A stretch of DNA of 12,003 bases from Deltaproteobacteria bacterium (GTDB taxonomy: Bacteria; Desulfobacterota; Binatia; UBA9968): positions 1 through 12,003 of the forward strand of contig VBLN01000028.1 of the NCBI GenBank assembly GCA_005878685.1, read 5' to 3'. The translations under genes and the position numbers were made by a program. The notes below the pieces were generated by a model. The model saw only the letters and a list, made by a program, of their open reading frames with translations, was not told the origin of the DNA and made no database searches. Below, one piece after another: positions 1 to 7,929 of the stretch. Position 1 is the stretch's first letter. Every line of letters begins with the position of its first letter.

Positions 1-488
1 TTCGAGTCGTGCACCGGGATATTCATCGATTGACCCAGGACTTTCAGCTGCTCAATGGCCGCCGGCCGGTAGATATCGGCTGGAACCAAGTAAGGGTTTC
101 TCCCGTTCTCGCGCTTTAAGTATAGAGCAAGCTTTGCCAGCGTCGTTGTCTTGCCAGAGCCCTGTAAGCCGACGAGCATGACAACAAGCGGCGGTGTCCC
201 CTTGAGCTCAAGCTCCTGATGTTCTCCGCCCAAAAGGGAGACTGTTTCTTCGCGGACAATTTTTATGAACTGCTGGTCTGGGGTGAGACTGAGCAGGACT
301 TCTTGGCCTAAGGCCTTGGTCTTGACCGATTCCAGGAAGCCTTTGACGACCTTGACGTGAACATCGGCCTCAAGCAGGGCTAGTCGAACTTCGCGCAGCG
401 CCTCTTCAATATTCTTTTCATTTATTTTTTCCTGACCGCTGAGCTTTTTAAAGGTCAGCTCCAATTTGTCAGTTAAGCTTTCGAACAT
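1..488 (-). CDS. ffh: Ffh/SRP54, signal recognition particle GTPase (N-terminal part, cut by window edge)
   Basis: Ffh binds the 4.5S RNA and signal peptides of nascent membrane and secreted proteins, and docks with FtsY at the inner membrane. Reading leftwards from the ATG at 488-486, 162 codons are visible before the edge. The N domain (about residues 1-90) holds the ALLEADV motif at 37-43. The G domain then begins, with the P-loop GLQGSGKTTT at 107-116 and the conserved ADIYRPAAIEQL segment at 137-148. The rest of the G domain and the methionine-rich M domain lie outside the window. FtsY is the close relative, but the short N domain starting MFESLTDKLE and the GLQGSGKT P-loop are those of Ffh. 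The gene follows groEL on the same strand but is separated from it by a terminator and has its own promoter. No clear Shine-Dalgarno sequence precedes the ATG. Confidence 0.95.
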   Translation of the reverse strand, partial: MFESLTDKLELTFKKLSGQEKINEKNIEEALREVRLALLEADVHVKVVKGFLESVKTKALGQEVLLSLTPDQQFIKIVREETVSLLGGEHQELELKGTPPLVVMLVGLQGSGKTTTLAKLALYLKRENGRNPYLVPADIYRPAAIEQLKVLGQSMNIPVHDS

Positions 489-542
489 GACCAGGAAGAG
501 GATTAAGTTCTGATATTTTCAGGGAAAAATCAGCCGAAAAGA

Positions 543-570
543 ATCATACGTGATTGCCTTGATTTGTCAA
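543..570 (-). promoter_or_regulatory. Sigma70-type promoter of ffh
   Basis: On the minus strand, TTGACA (570-565) is followed after 16 bases by TATGAT (548-543). This is a perfect -35 box and a -10 box with one mismatch. Transcription would start near 536, leaving a leader of about 48 bases before the ffh ATG. The promoter lies between the groEL terminator and ffh, so ffh can be transcribed independently of groESL. Confidence 0.75.
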
Positions 571-580
571 GAAGAGAGGC

Positions 581-637
581 AAAAATCCCCGGCCCGTAAA
601 ATTCTCGGATGGCTTTACCGCTGCGGGCCGGGGATTT
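581..637 (-). terminator. Intrinsic terminator of the groES-groEL operon
   Basis: A perfect 14-bp G+C-rich inverted repeat pairs 583-596 with 624-637 around a 27-base loop. On the minus strand the 3' arm CGGGCCGGGGATTT runs directly into TTGCC, giving a run of five T. It begins 13 bases past the groEL stop codon, the expected place for a Rho-independent terminator. The loop is longer than usual. Confidence 0.85.
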
Positions 638-649
638 GAAGGGGGGAAA

Positions 650-2601
<1,952 letters not shown>

Positions 2602-2701
2602 TTCCCTCCTCCTTTCAATACAAGTTTAAGCTGTTGACTTTAAAGGTCTTTATTTGGTTAACTCGCGGCAACACCAGCACCGTTTAACCCTAAGCGCCGT
2701 A

Positions 2702-2729
2702 ATTTTAATCACCCAAACTTCTCTGTCAA
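2702..2729 (-). promoter_or_regulatory. Sigma70-type promoter of groES-groEL
   Basis: On the minus strand TTGACA (2729-2724) and TAAAAT (2707-2702) are separated by 16 bases. This is a perfect -35 box and a -10 box with one mismatch. Start would be near 2695, giving a leader of about 94 bases before the groES GTG. The leader contains a 6-bp inverted repeat, TTAACC/GGTTAA, at 2684-2689 and 2656-2661. I found no CIRCE repeat (TTAGCACTC-N9-GAGTGCTAA) and no convincing sigma32 promoter in 2602-2807. Confidence 0.65.
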
Positions 2730-2807
2730 GGTCTCATTCCAGATTAGTAGCAAGAACCCTCAAACTTTTCGCTTCCCGTCACAAAGCGAGACCAAAAGCC
2801 GTTGGCA

Positions 2808-3083
2808 TCACCTTTTTCGCTTTCTTATCTCCTCTTCGAGATACTTCCGAAAAAGAACATCCCACTCGCGGCTCCCGGGGGGCACGGGGCGCGAGAGGGA
2901 TCGGATTTTTCCCCGCACGACTTCATCCAATTCATCCTCGCGGTTGAAAAACTCATTCAGAACGCTCTTGGTCTCTGCCAGAGCGCGGGCTTCGTTGGGA
3001 AAATCAGCCAGATCCTCCTTCCAAAGCCCGTCAATGATCAGATGAGCAAGATGCGAAATCCGGCTGTCCGAGAGTCGGCTCAC
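2808..3083 (-). CDS. DUF507 family protein, second of a tandem pair
   Basis: A 91-residue charged, soluble protein with no signal peptide or membrane segment. The opening SRISHLAHLIIDGLWKEDL (7-25), the central FPNEARALAETKSVLNEFF (28-46) and the Lys/Arg-rich end match my recollection of DUF507 (PF04368), a family of unknown function of about 90 residues. It is predicted to be mostly helical. The start is GTG at 3083-3081, overlapping the stop of the upstream DUF507 gene in a GTGA, with an AGAGGA ribosome binding site inside the upstream gene. The two are therefore probably translationally coupled and made in similar amounts, perhaps as a heteromer (inference). No function can be assigned. 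Confidence 0.85.
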   Translation of the reverse strand: MSRLSDSRISHLAHLIIDGLWKEDLADFPNEARALAETKSVLNEFFNREDELDEVVRGKIRSLSRPVPPGSREWDVLFRKYLEEEIRKRKR

Positions 3084-3355
3084 AAAATGAATCCTCTTTT
3101 CTGGGCCAGTCTTTGCTTTGTGAGGAGAAACAACCTGTGTTGATCCATCTCCCTTGCCTGTCCGGCGTGGGAGGCCAGTATCTGACGCGCTTCCTCCTCG
3201 ATGAGTTCTTCCTCGCGAAAGTTTCTGTTTAGAACATTCTTTATTTTAGCGCGCACGTCGCTTTCGCTGGTTTTAAGGACGATGAGCTGTTTGGCTCCGT
3301 AGGCCTTAAGAAGGTCGTCTGTCAATCTATCAATCTGATCCGCCTTTATCTTCAT
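3080..3355 (-). CDS. DUF507 family protein, first of a tandem pair
   Basis: A 91-residue soluble protein beginning MKIKADQIDRLTDDLLKAYG. It shares with its neighbour the same length and layout: an N-terminal helix for sensing or dimerising of unknown role, a central acidic NRNFREEELIEEEARQIL stretch (43-60), and a basic tail ending in LTKQRLAQKRGFIL. I recognise the DUF507 pattern; the function is unknown. The ATG at 3355-3353 fits the family's N-terminus, but no Shine-Dalgarno precedes it. Instead, DnaA-box-like sequences lie immediately upstream (3359-3379). The pair may share a transcript driven from the 3356-3645 region; I could not find a convincing promoter there on the minus strand. 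Confidence 0.85.
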   Translation of the reverse strand: MKIKADQIDRLTDDLLKAYGAKQLIVLKTSESDVRAKIKNVLNRNFREEELIEEEARQILASHAGQAREMDQHRLFLLTKQRLAQKRGFIL

Positions 3356-3358
3356 TGC

Positions 3359-3379
3359 TGTGGAAAAGCTTGTGGATAA
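3359..3379 (-). promoter_or_regulatory. Two adjacent DnaA boxes (one exact, one near match)
   Basis: On the minus strand 3379-3371 reads TTATCCACA, the exact consensus DnaA box. Twelve bases further on, 3367-3359 reads TTTTCCACA, with one mismatch. Both have the same orientation and lie right in front of the first DUF507 start codon. Closely spaced TTATCCACA/TTTTCCACA pairs are familiar from bacterial chromosome origins. Confidence 0.6.
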
Positions 3380-3387
3380 AGTCTGGA

Positions 3388-3426
3388 AGACCCTGTGACC
3401 AGAATTGGCACAAGTCGTCAGGGTCT
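3388..3426. repeat. 8-bp inverted repeat in the divergent intergenic region
   Basis: AGACCCTG at 3388-3395 and CAGGGTCT at 3419-3426 are perfect inverted copies 23 bases apart. Two further AC/GT pairs can form inside if a two-base bulge is allowed. There is no T-run on either side, so it is not a terminator. It could be a protein-binding palindrome or an origin-associated structure. Confidence 0.5.
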
Positions 3427-3599
3427 CTTATCCTTCCTATCGATCTCACAGTCTCAAGTCAACCGCAGAAAGAGACTCGAAGAACTCTATTCCACGTCAT
3501 CCGGACATTGAAAAGTCCTTGTGCGAACAACGTTTTTTTGAGAAAATGCATTTATCATCCTTGGTCCGAAAAAACCCGTATCAGAGACACGAACAATTT

Positions 3600-3608
3600 T
3601 TATCCACA
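3600..3608 (+). promoter_or_regulatory. Exact DnaA box
   Basis: TTATCCACA reads on the plus strand at 3600-3608, opposite in orientation to the boxes at 3359-3379. It follows a relatively A+T-rich stretch (about 3530-3600) that includes a run of seven T. A weaker, two-mismatch match lies at 3647-3655 (minus strand TATTCCACA), just before ldcA. Confidence 0.6.
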
Positions 3609-3660
3609 GGCGAGGAATCGATTCCAGCCGTGCCCTTGACCCCAGGTGTGGAATAAGCAG

Positions 3661-4572
3661 ATGAAGCTGTTCAAACCGGCGCCTCTGAGGAAAGGCGAAA
3701 AAATTGGCATTGTGGCTCCTGCCGGATCTGTTGATGAGGGACAGCTCAATACAGGAGTCAACGCCGTCCTTGAAGCAGGGTTTCAAGTTGAGTTGGCACC
3801 GGGAATACTGGGACGGATAGGGTATCTGGCTGGAGAGAAGGAGCAGAGGGCCAAAGCCTTGGAGGATTTTTTTCACCGTCCCGATATCCGCGCTATTTTC
3901 TGCGCACGAGGAGGATTTGGCTCTGTCCAATTACTTCCTTTTCTCGATGCAGAGGCGATTCGGCGGCGTCCGAAGATCTTCGTCGGGTACAGCGATGTCA
4001 GCATTCTTCTCAACTGGCTTCTTCAACAATGTAGCATGGTCACTTTTCACAGTCCGATGGTTGCCAATGAGCTCGCCCAAGGACTAGAAGGGCGCAACAA
4101 AGATTTTTTTTGGGGTACTCTTCTGGGCGAGAAAAGGCAATGGCAAATCCAACTGGGGGCAATTATTCGGCCCGGAGTCGTGCAAGCCCCAATGATCGGA
4201 GGGTGTCTCTCCACTATTGTGACGACCCTTGCCACTCCCTTCGAAATTGAGACCGCTGATAAGATTCTCTTTCTTGAAGATATTGGAGAGAAGCCTTACA
4301 GGATAGAGCGGATGCTGACGCATCTGCAGATGGCAGGCAAGTTCAAAGGAATCGCCGGTCTAGTATTCGGCAGCTTTACCGATTGCGAAGGGCAAGAAGA
4401 ACGAGGACTCGTGGAGATTATCCGAGAACTCTTCCGCGACGCTCCCTATCCTGTCGTAGAGGGCCTCGCGGCTGGGCATGGGAAAGAGAACATTCTCCTC
4501 CCCTTCGGCGTTCAAATGGCATTGGATGGCACCGCGGGAGTTCTTTCCTTGCTAGAGTCGCCTTTAGCATAG
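3661..4572 (+). CDS. ldcA: Muramoyltetrapeptide LD-carboxypeptidase (peptidase S66)
   Basis: LdcA removes the terminal D-Ala from recycled murein tetrapeptides in the cytosol, giving the tripeptide form L-Ala-gamma-D-Glu-meso-DAP. From the ATG at 3661 it has 303 residues, the usual length. Family hallmarks are KIGIVAPAG (14-22), the CARGGFGS loop (81-88), and the expected catalytic triad: Ser111 in GYSD, Glu206 in LFLEDIGE and His273 in AAGHGKEN. The frame is also open from a GTG at 3646, which would add five residues (MWNKQ). I prefer 3661 because the family N-terminus starts close to it, although neither start has a strong ribosome binding site. It lies 18 bases ahead of the serine hydrolase gene and is the first gene of a murein recycling operon with mpl. 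There is no signal peptide, as expected for the cytosolic enzyme. Confidence 0.93.
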   Translation: MKLFKPAPLRKGEKIGIVAPAGSVDEGQLNTGVNAVLEAGFQVELAPGILGRIGYLAGEKEQRAKALEDFFHRPDIRAIFCARGGFGSVQLLPFLDAEAIRRRPKIFVGYSDVSILLNWLLQQCSMVTFHSPMVANELAQGLEGRNKDFFWGTLLGEKRQWQIQLGAIIRPGVVQAPMIGGCLSTIVTTLATPFEIETADKILFLEDIGEKPYRIERMLTHLQMAGKFKGIAGLVFGSFTDCEGQEERGLVEIIRELFRDAPYPVVEGLAAGHGKENILLPFGVQMALDGTAGVLSLLESPLA

Positions 4573-4590
4573 TCGCAAGATGAGTAGGTC

Positions 4591-5718
4591 ATGACTTTTC
4601 GACCCGTGGAGGACGCTTTCCAAGAGGCAATTGCGAACGGGTCTTTCCCCGGCGCGGTGGTGCTGGCCGGCATGGGCGAGGAAGTGGTTTTCGAGCGCGC
4701 CTTCGGATTTCGTTCCCTAGTCCCGGAAAAAAGCCTCATGCAGCCGGACACGATTTTTGATCTGGCCTCTCTGACGAAGCCCTTGGCGACCGCTACGGCC
4801 ATCATGCTTCTAGTGCGAGAAAAGAGGATCCGGCTGGATGACCGGGTCACGCGTTTTTTTCCCAATTTCGCAGTCTTCGGCAAAACGCACGTGACCTTCC
4901 GCCATCTTTTAGCCCATTGCTCCGGTCTTCCGGGCTGGAAGCCCTATTACGAGCAAATCATCAGGGAAGAAAAGGGAGGAAAGATCAATTTCCTTGCCAG
5001 CCGAGCGGCCAAAAGCTACGTCTTTCAGGAAATCCACAGGGAGAAACCTTTGGGCCCTGCGGGCACTCAGAGTCTCTATAGCGATCTTGGTTTTATGTTC
5101 CTAGGCCAAGTGGTAGAGGAGATTACCGGTTTAACTTTAGATCGCTACTGTCAAGATAGGATCTTTAAGACGGCGGGGCTTCATTCCACTTCATTTGTCG
5201 ACCTCACACATCTCAGGACACGACGCTTGCAGCCGGTCCAAGAGATGATCGCCCCGACAGAGAATTGTCCCTGGCGTAAGAGAATCCTCTGCGGTGAGGT
5301 TCATGATGACAATGCCTATGCCATGGGCGGGGTCGCTGGACATGCCGGTCTCTTCTCCTCTGCGCGAGATATCCACCAGCTCTTGACCCGTCTTAGTCGC
5401 TGCCTGCGCGGCGGCGACCCCTTTCTGCCTGTATCTCTGGTCCAAGAGTTTCTGACCCGCGATGATACTGTGCAAGAATCTACCTACGCTCTCGGCTGGG
5501 ATACTCCCGCGTCAAAAAACTCTTCCAGTGGAAGCCACTTTCCCCCGCATTCCGTGGGTCACCTGGGATTTACTGGCACCTCAATCTGGTGGGATTTGGA
5601 GAAGGACTGCCATATTATTCTTCTAACTAACAGAATCCACCCTTCCCGGAGCAACGATAAGATTCGAGAGTTTCGCCCCCATATTCACGACCTCATCATG
5701 AAAGCCCTTCTTCAATGA
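4591..5718 (+). CDS. Serine hydrolase of the beta-lactamase/penicillin-binding (class C-like) family
   Basis: A 375-residue protein of the Beta-lactamase (PF00144) type. The active-site pieces are in order: SLTK at 60-63 (nucleophile Ser60, Lys63), the YSD motif at 163-165, and HLGFTG near 324-329, which takes the place of the KTG box. HLLAHCSGLP at 105-114 and ETITGL-like sequence after the YSD region are common in this family. No signal peptide or N-terminal membrane segment is seen, so the protein is predicted to be cytosolic, unlike true penicillin-binding proteins. It sits between ldcA (18 bases) and mpl (overlapping in ATGA). Its context suggests a role in handling recycled muropeptides, but substrate and reaction (D-Ala-D-Ala peptidase, esterase or amidase) cannot be read from sequence. 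It is not evidence for beta-lactam resistance. Confidence 0.88.
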   Translation: MTFRPVEDAFQEAIANGSFPGAVVLAGMGEEVVFERAFGFRSLVPEKSLMQPDTIFDLASLTKPLATATAIMLLVREKRIRLDDRVTRFFPNFAVFGKTHVTFRHLLAHCSGLPGWKPYYEQIIREEKGGKINFLASRAAKSYVFQEIHREKPLGPAGTQSLYSDLGFMFLGQVVEEITGLTLDRYCQDRIFKTAGLHSTSFVDLTHLRTRRLQPVQEMIAPTENCPWRKRILCGEVHDDNAYAMGGVAGHAGLFSSARDIHQLLTRLSRCLRGGDPFLPVSLVQEFLTRDDTVQESTYALGWDTPASKNSSSGSHFPPHSVGHLGFTGTSIWWDLEKDCHIILLTNRIHPSRSNDKIREFRPHIHDLIMKALLQ

Positions 5719-7136
5719 ATGATCTTCCCGGGCGTGGAGGCCACGTTCACCTTGTCGCGATCTGCGGGGTAGGGATGGCCCCGCTCGCAGGCCTGCTTCA
5801 CTCCAGAGGTTATCGGGTGACAGGCTCAGACGAAAACGTCTATCCGCCGATGAGTAGCTATCTCGCGGGGCTTGGAATCCACCCACTCTCCGGCTACCGC
5901 GAGGAAAATCTTGCCGAACGTCCTGACCTTGCGATCATCGGCAATGCAGTCTCAGGTAACAATCCTGAAGTTCAAGCCATCCTGCGCCTGGGAATTCCCT
6001 ATCTCTCATTTCCCCAAGCCCTTGGAAAGTTCCTCATCGGCTCCAAGAGATCCATCGTGATCGCCGGAACTCACGGGAAAACGACCACGACAGCACTCAT
6101 GGCGTGGGTCTTGACCAAGGCGGGTCTGGATCCAAGTTTCTTTGTCGGCGGCATTCCGATCAATTTCAGCGGCGGCTTCAGAGACGGAGCGGGCCCCTGG
6201 GCGGTCCTTGAAGGAGACGAATATGACAGCGCCTTTTTTGACAAGGGGCCCAAGTTTCTTCATTACAAACCCGAAAAAGTCATCTTGACCAGCCTGGAAT
6301 TTGACCACGCAGACATTTACCGCGACTTGGAACATCTGAAAAGCGCCTTTCTTCGCCTCGTAGAACTGATTCCGCCCACAGGCACGCTATTAGTCTGTAA
6401 CGAGTATGAAGCGGTGAAGGAGATTTCTAAGGCGGCCCGTTGTCCTGTGACTTTCTACGGAAAAGGGGAACCGAAGGGCTGGGAGGCGAAAAATCTGCGT
6501 GCGCATGAGAGCAGGAGCTGGTTCGAGCCACTACAGCAGGGAGCCTCCGACGGAGTAACGGAGATTCCAATGATGGGACAGCATAACGTAAGCAACGCCT
6601 TGGCGGTTCATGCCATGGCTCGGGAATTGGGAATCGATCGACAAGTGTTGCGCCAAGCATTCAAAGGCTTCTCCGGAGTCAAGCGAAGACAGGAAATAAA
6701 GGGCACCATTGGCAATATAACAGTCATCGACGACTTTGCTCACCATCCTACAGCGGTAAACGGAACCATCGAAGCGATAAGATCTGCCTACCCCGGGCGC
6801 AGGCTCTGGGCCATCTTTGAACCCAGAAGTCACACCAGCCGAAGGCAGGTTTTCGAGCATGAATTCGCGGCAACTCTGGCTGGTGCGGATCGAGTCGTGT
6901 TGGCCGGGCTCTACCGACCCGACAAAATACCTCCAACGGACCGGCTCTCACCTGAGAAGGTCGTAAGTGAAATCAACCGATCCTGCCGCGACGGGCGCGC
7001 CGTGTTCATCGAGAGGGCGGAGGACATTCCCCCCTACGTGGCTCGAGAAGCCAAAACCGGTGATATCATCGTGGTCATGTCTAATGGCGGCTTCGATGGA
7101 GTACAGGAAAAGATCTTGCAGGCGTTAGCGGGATAG
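5715..7136 (+). CDS. mpl: UDP-MurNAc:L-Ala-gamma-D-Glu-meso-DAP ligase (murein peptide ligase)
   Basis: Mpl attaches the recycled tripeptide to UDP-MurNAc using ATP, returning it to cell-wall synthesis. The product is 473 residues. It follows the Mur ligase plan: an N-terminal UDP-binding fold with ICGVGMAPLAG (16-26) and GSDENVYPPMS (37-47), the P-loop GTHGKTTTT (118-126), and EGDEYDSAFFDK (166-177). LEFDHADIY (194-202) follows, with the C-terminal DDFAHHPTAV, FEPRSHTSRR and VMSNGGFDG segments. NVYPPMS, the DEYDSAFFDK run and MSNGGFDG distinguish Mpl from the related MurC. The ATG overlaps the preceding stop in ATGA, so translation is probably coupled. Its last 12 bases overlap the convergent small gene on the other strand. 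Next to ldcA it completes a coherent recycling pair. Confidence 0.95.
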   Translation: MNDLPGRGGHVHLVAICGVGMAPLAGLLHSRGYRVTGSDENVYPPMSSYLAGLGIHPLSGYREENLAERPDLAIIGNAVSGNNPEVQAILRLGIPYLSFPQALGKFLIGSKRSIVIAGTHGKTTTTALMAWVLTKAGLDPSFFVGGIPINFSGGFRDGAGPWAVLEGDEYDSAFFDKGPKFLHYKPEKVILTSLEFDHADIYRDLEHLKSAFLRLVELIPPTGTLLVCNEYEAVKEISKAARCPVTFYGKGEPKGWEAKNLRAHESRSWFEPLQQGASDGVTEIPMMGQHNVSNALAVHAMARELGIDRQVLRQAFKGFSGVKRRQEIKGTIGNITVIDDFAHHPTAVNGTIEAIRSAYPGRRLWAIFEPRSHTSRRQVFEHEFAATLAGADRVVLAGLYRPDKIPPTDRLSPEKVVSEINRSCRDGRAVFIERAEDIPPYVAREAKTGDIIVVMSNGGFDGVQEKILQALAG

Positions 7137-7364
7137 ATAGAGTCTCGCGCATTCTTCGCTACAAAAATAGTGCCCGCCGCGAACTATCGCGTCGGCTTTT
7201 GGCAAATAACTTTGGCATTGCGGGTCCAAGATCATCTCCTCCGCCTCTTTCCCTTGAACATGGGAGTGACGATTCCGCTGCTGTCTGCTCCGGATACGAA
7301 ACAGGTTCAGCAAACGGAAAAAGAAATAGGCGAGGACAAGAAAAACTAAAAGGCGGAAAACCAC
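7125..7364 (-). CDS. Small membrane-anchored protein with a TRASH/MYM-like zinc-binding C-terminus (PP0621-like)
   Basis: A 79-residue protein. Residues 3-23 form a hydrophobic N-terminal membrane segment, followed by a basic stretch (24-33). The C-terminal part has DPQCQSYLPKADAI (47-60) and YFCSEECARLYL (66-77), with Cys50, Cys68 and Cys72 spaced as in small YHS/TRASH-type metal-binding modules. It resembles the small PP0621-type proteins; the function is unknown. The start is GTG at 7364-7362 with AAAGG about seven bases upstream. It is 42 bases downstream of folK on the same strand, so it is probably the last gene of the dapL-folK unit. Its stop lies inside the end of mpl (12-base convergent overlap). 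Confidence 0.75.
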   Translation of the reverse strand: MVFRLLVFLVLAYFFFRLLNLFRIRSRQQRNRHSHVQGKEAEEMILDPQCQSYLPKADAIVRGGHYFCSEECARLYLSR

Positions 7365-7406
7365 AGAGCGCCTTTCTGGGCTGTTTTCGACTGGCCCAGG
7401 GAAGGA

Positions 7407-7898
7407 CTATAACCGCAAAAGGCTCACCCTCTTGTTATCTTTGAGGCCCACAAGAAGCTCTGAAATGGTCGCACCTAGGATCGGATGAATCACCTGCGGG
7501 GCTATCTCGCTCAGAGGGACGAGAACAAACTTGCGCTTGTGCATCTCTGGATGGGGAATCTCAAGGTTCTTCTTCTCCAACTTCACACTATCATAGAGCA
7601 GAATATCCAGATCGATAATGCGTGCCCCCCACCGCTTGCGCACCTTTTTTCGTCCCATTGCCCGCTCGATATTCTTGCATTTCTGGAGCAGAAGATCGGG
7701 CTTCAAGTCCGTTTCTATCTCGACAACCCCGTTCACATACCATTCCTTAGATTCGCCTAAGGGCTCACTCTCGTAGATCGAAGACTCTTTAATGATTCTG
7801 GTCTTAGGAATCCTCCCAATTCGGGTGAGCGCCTCTAGATAGTTCTCCTTTTTGTTTCCCAGATTGGAGCCGATTCCTATGTAGACCTGATGCGGCAC
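7407..7898 (-). CDS. folK: 2-amino-4-hydroxy-6-hydroxymethyldihydropteridine pyrophosphokinase (HPPK)
   Basis: FolK transfers pyrophosphate from ATP to 6-hydroxymethyl-7,8-dihydropterin in folate synthesis, in the cytosol. The product is 163 residues, the usual length. Motifs in order are VYIGIGSNLGNK (5-16), SSIYESEPLG (39-48) and the signature RWGARIIDLDILLYD (89-103), whose Asp96 and Asp98 match the magnesium-binding pair. LEIPHPEMHKRKFVLVPLSEIAP follows (112-134). The start is GTG at 7898-7896; the conserved region begins four residues later, so a later start is unlikely. AAAGGA lies unusually close (about two bases) before it. It follows dapL by 31 bases on the same strand, likely co-transcribed. 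No folP or folB is near. Confidence 0.95.
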   Translation of the reverse strand: MPHQVYIGIGSNLGNKKENYLEALTRIGRIPKTRIIKESSIYESEPLGESKEWYVNGVVEIETDLKPDLLLQKCKNIERAMGRKKVRKRWGARIIDLDILLYDSVKLEKKNLEIPHPEMHKRKFVLVPLSEIAPQVIHPILGATISELLVGLKDNKRVSLLRL

Positions 7899-7929
7899 GG
7901 TCCTTTGCGGATGAATCCCGAGGTGCGTG

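Noticed and set aside
2783..2823. 7-bp inverted repeat TCGCTTT/AAAGCGA at the end of the second DUF507 gene, considered as a terminator
   Set aside because: The stem is weak, the arms are 27 bases apart, and no T-run follows on the minus strand.
3553..3558. TATCAT as a -10 box for an ldcA promoter
   Set aside because: No acceptable -35 box lies 16-18 bases upstream and there is no extended -10, so the match is not convincing.
3487..3930. 147-residue minus-strand open frame across the divergent intergenic region
   Set aside because: More than half is antisense to ldcA and the product has no recognisable features. The region is better explained by regulatory sites.
4591..5718. Interpretation of the serine hydrolase as an antibiotic-resistance beta-lactamase
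   Set aside because: It has the general SxxK/YSD fold but no signal peptide and an HxG in place of KTG. The operon context is murein recycling.
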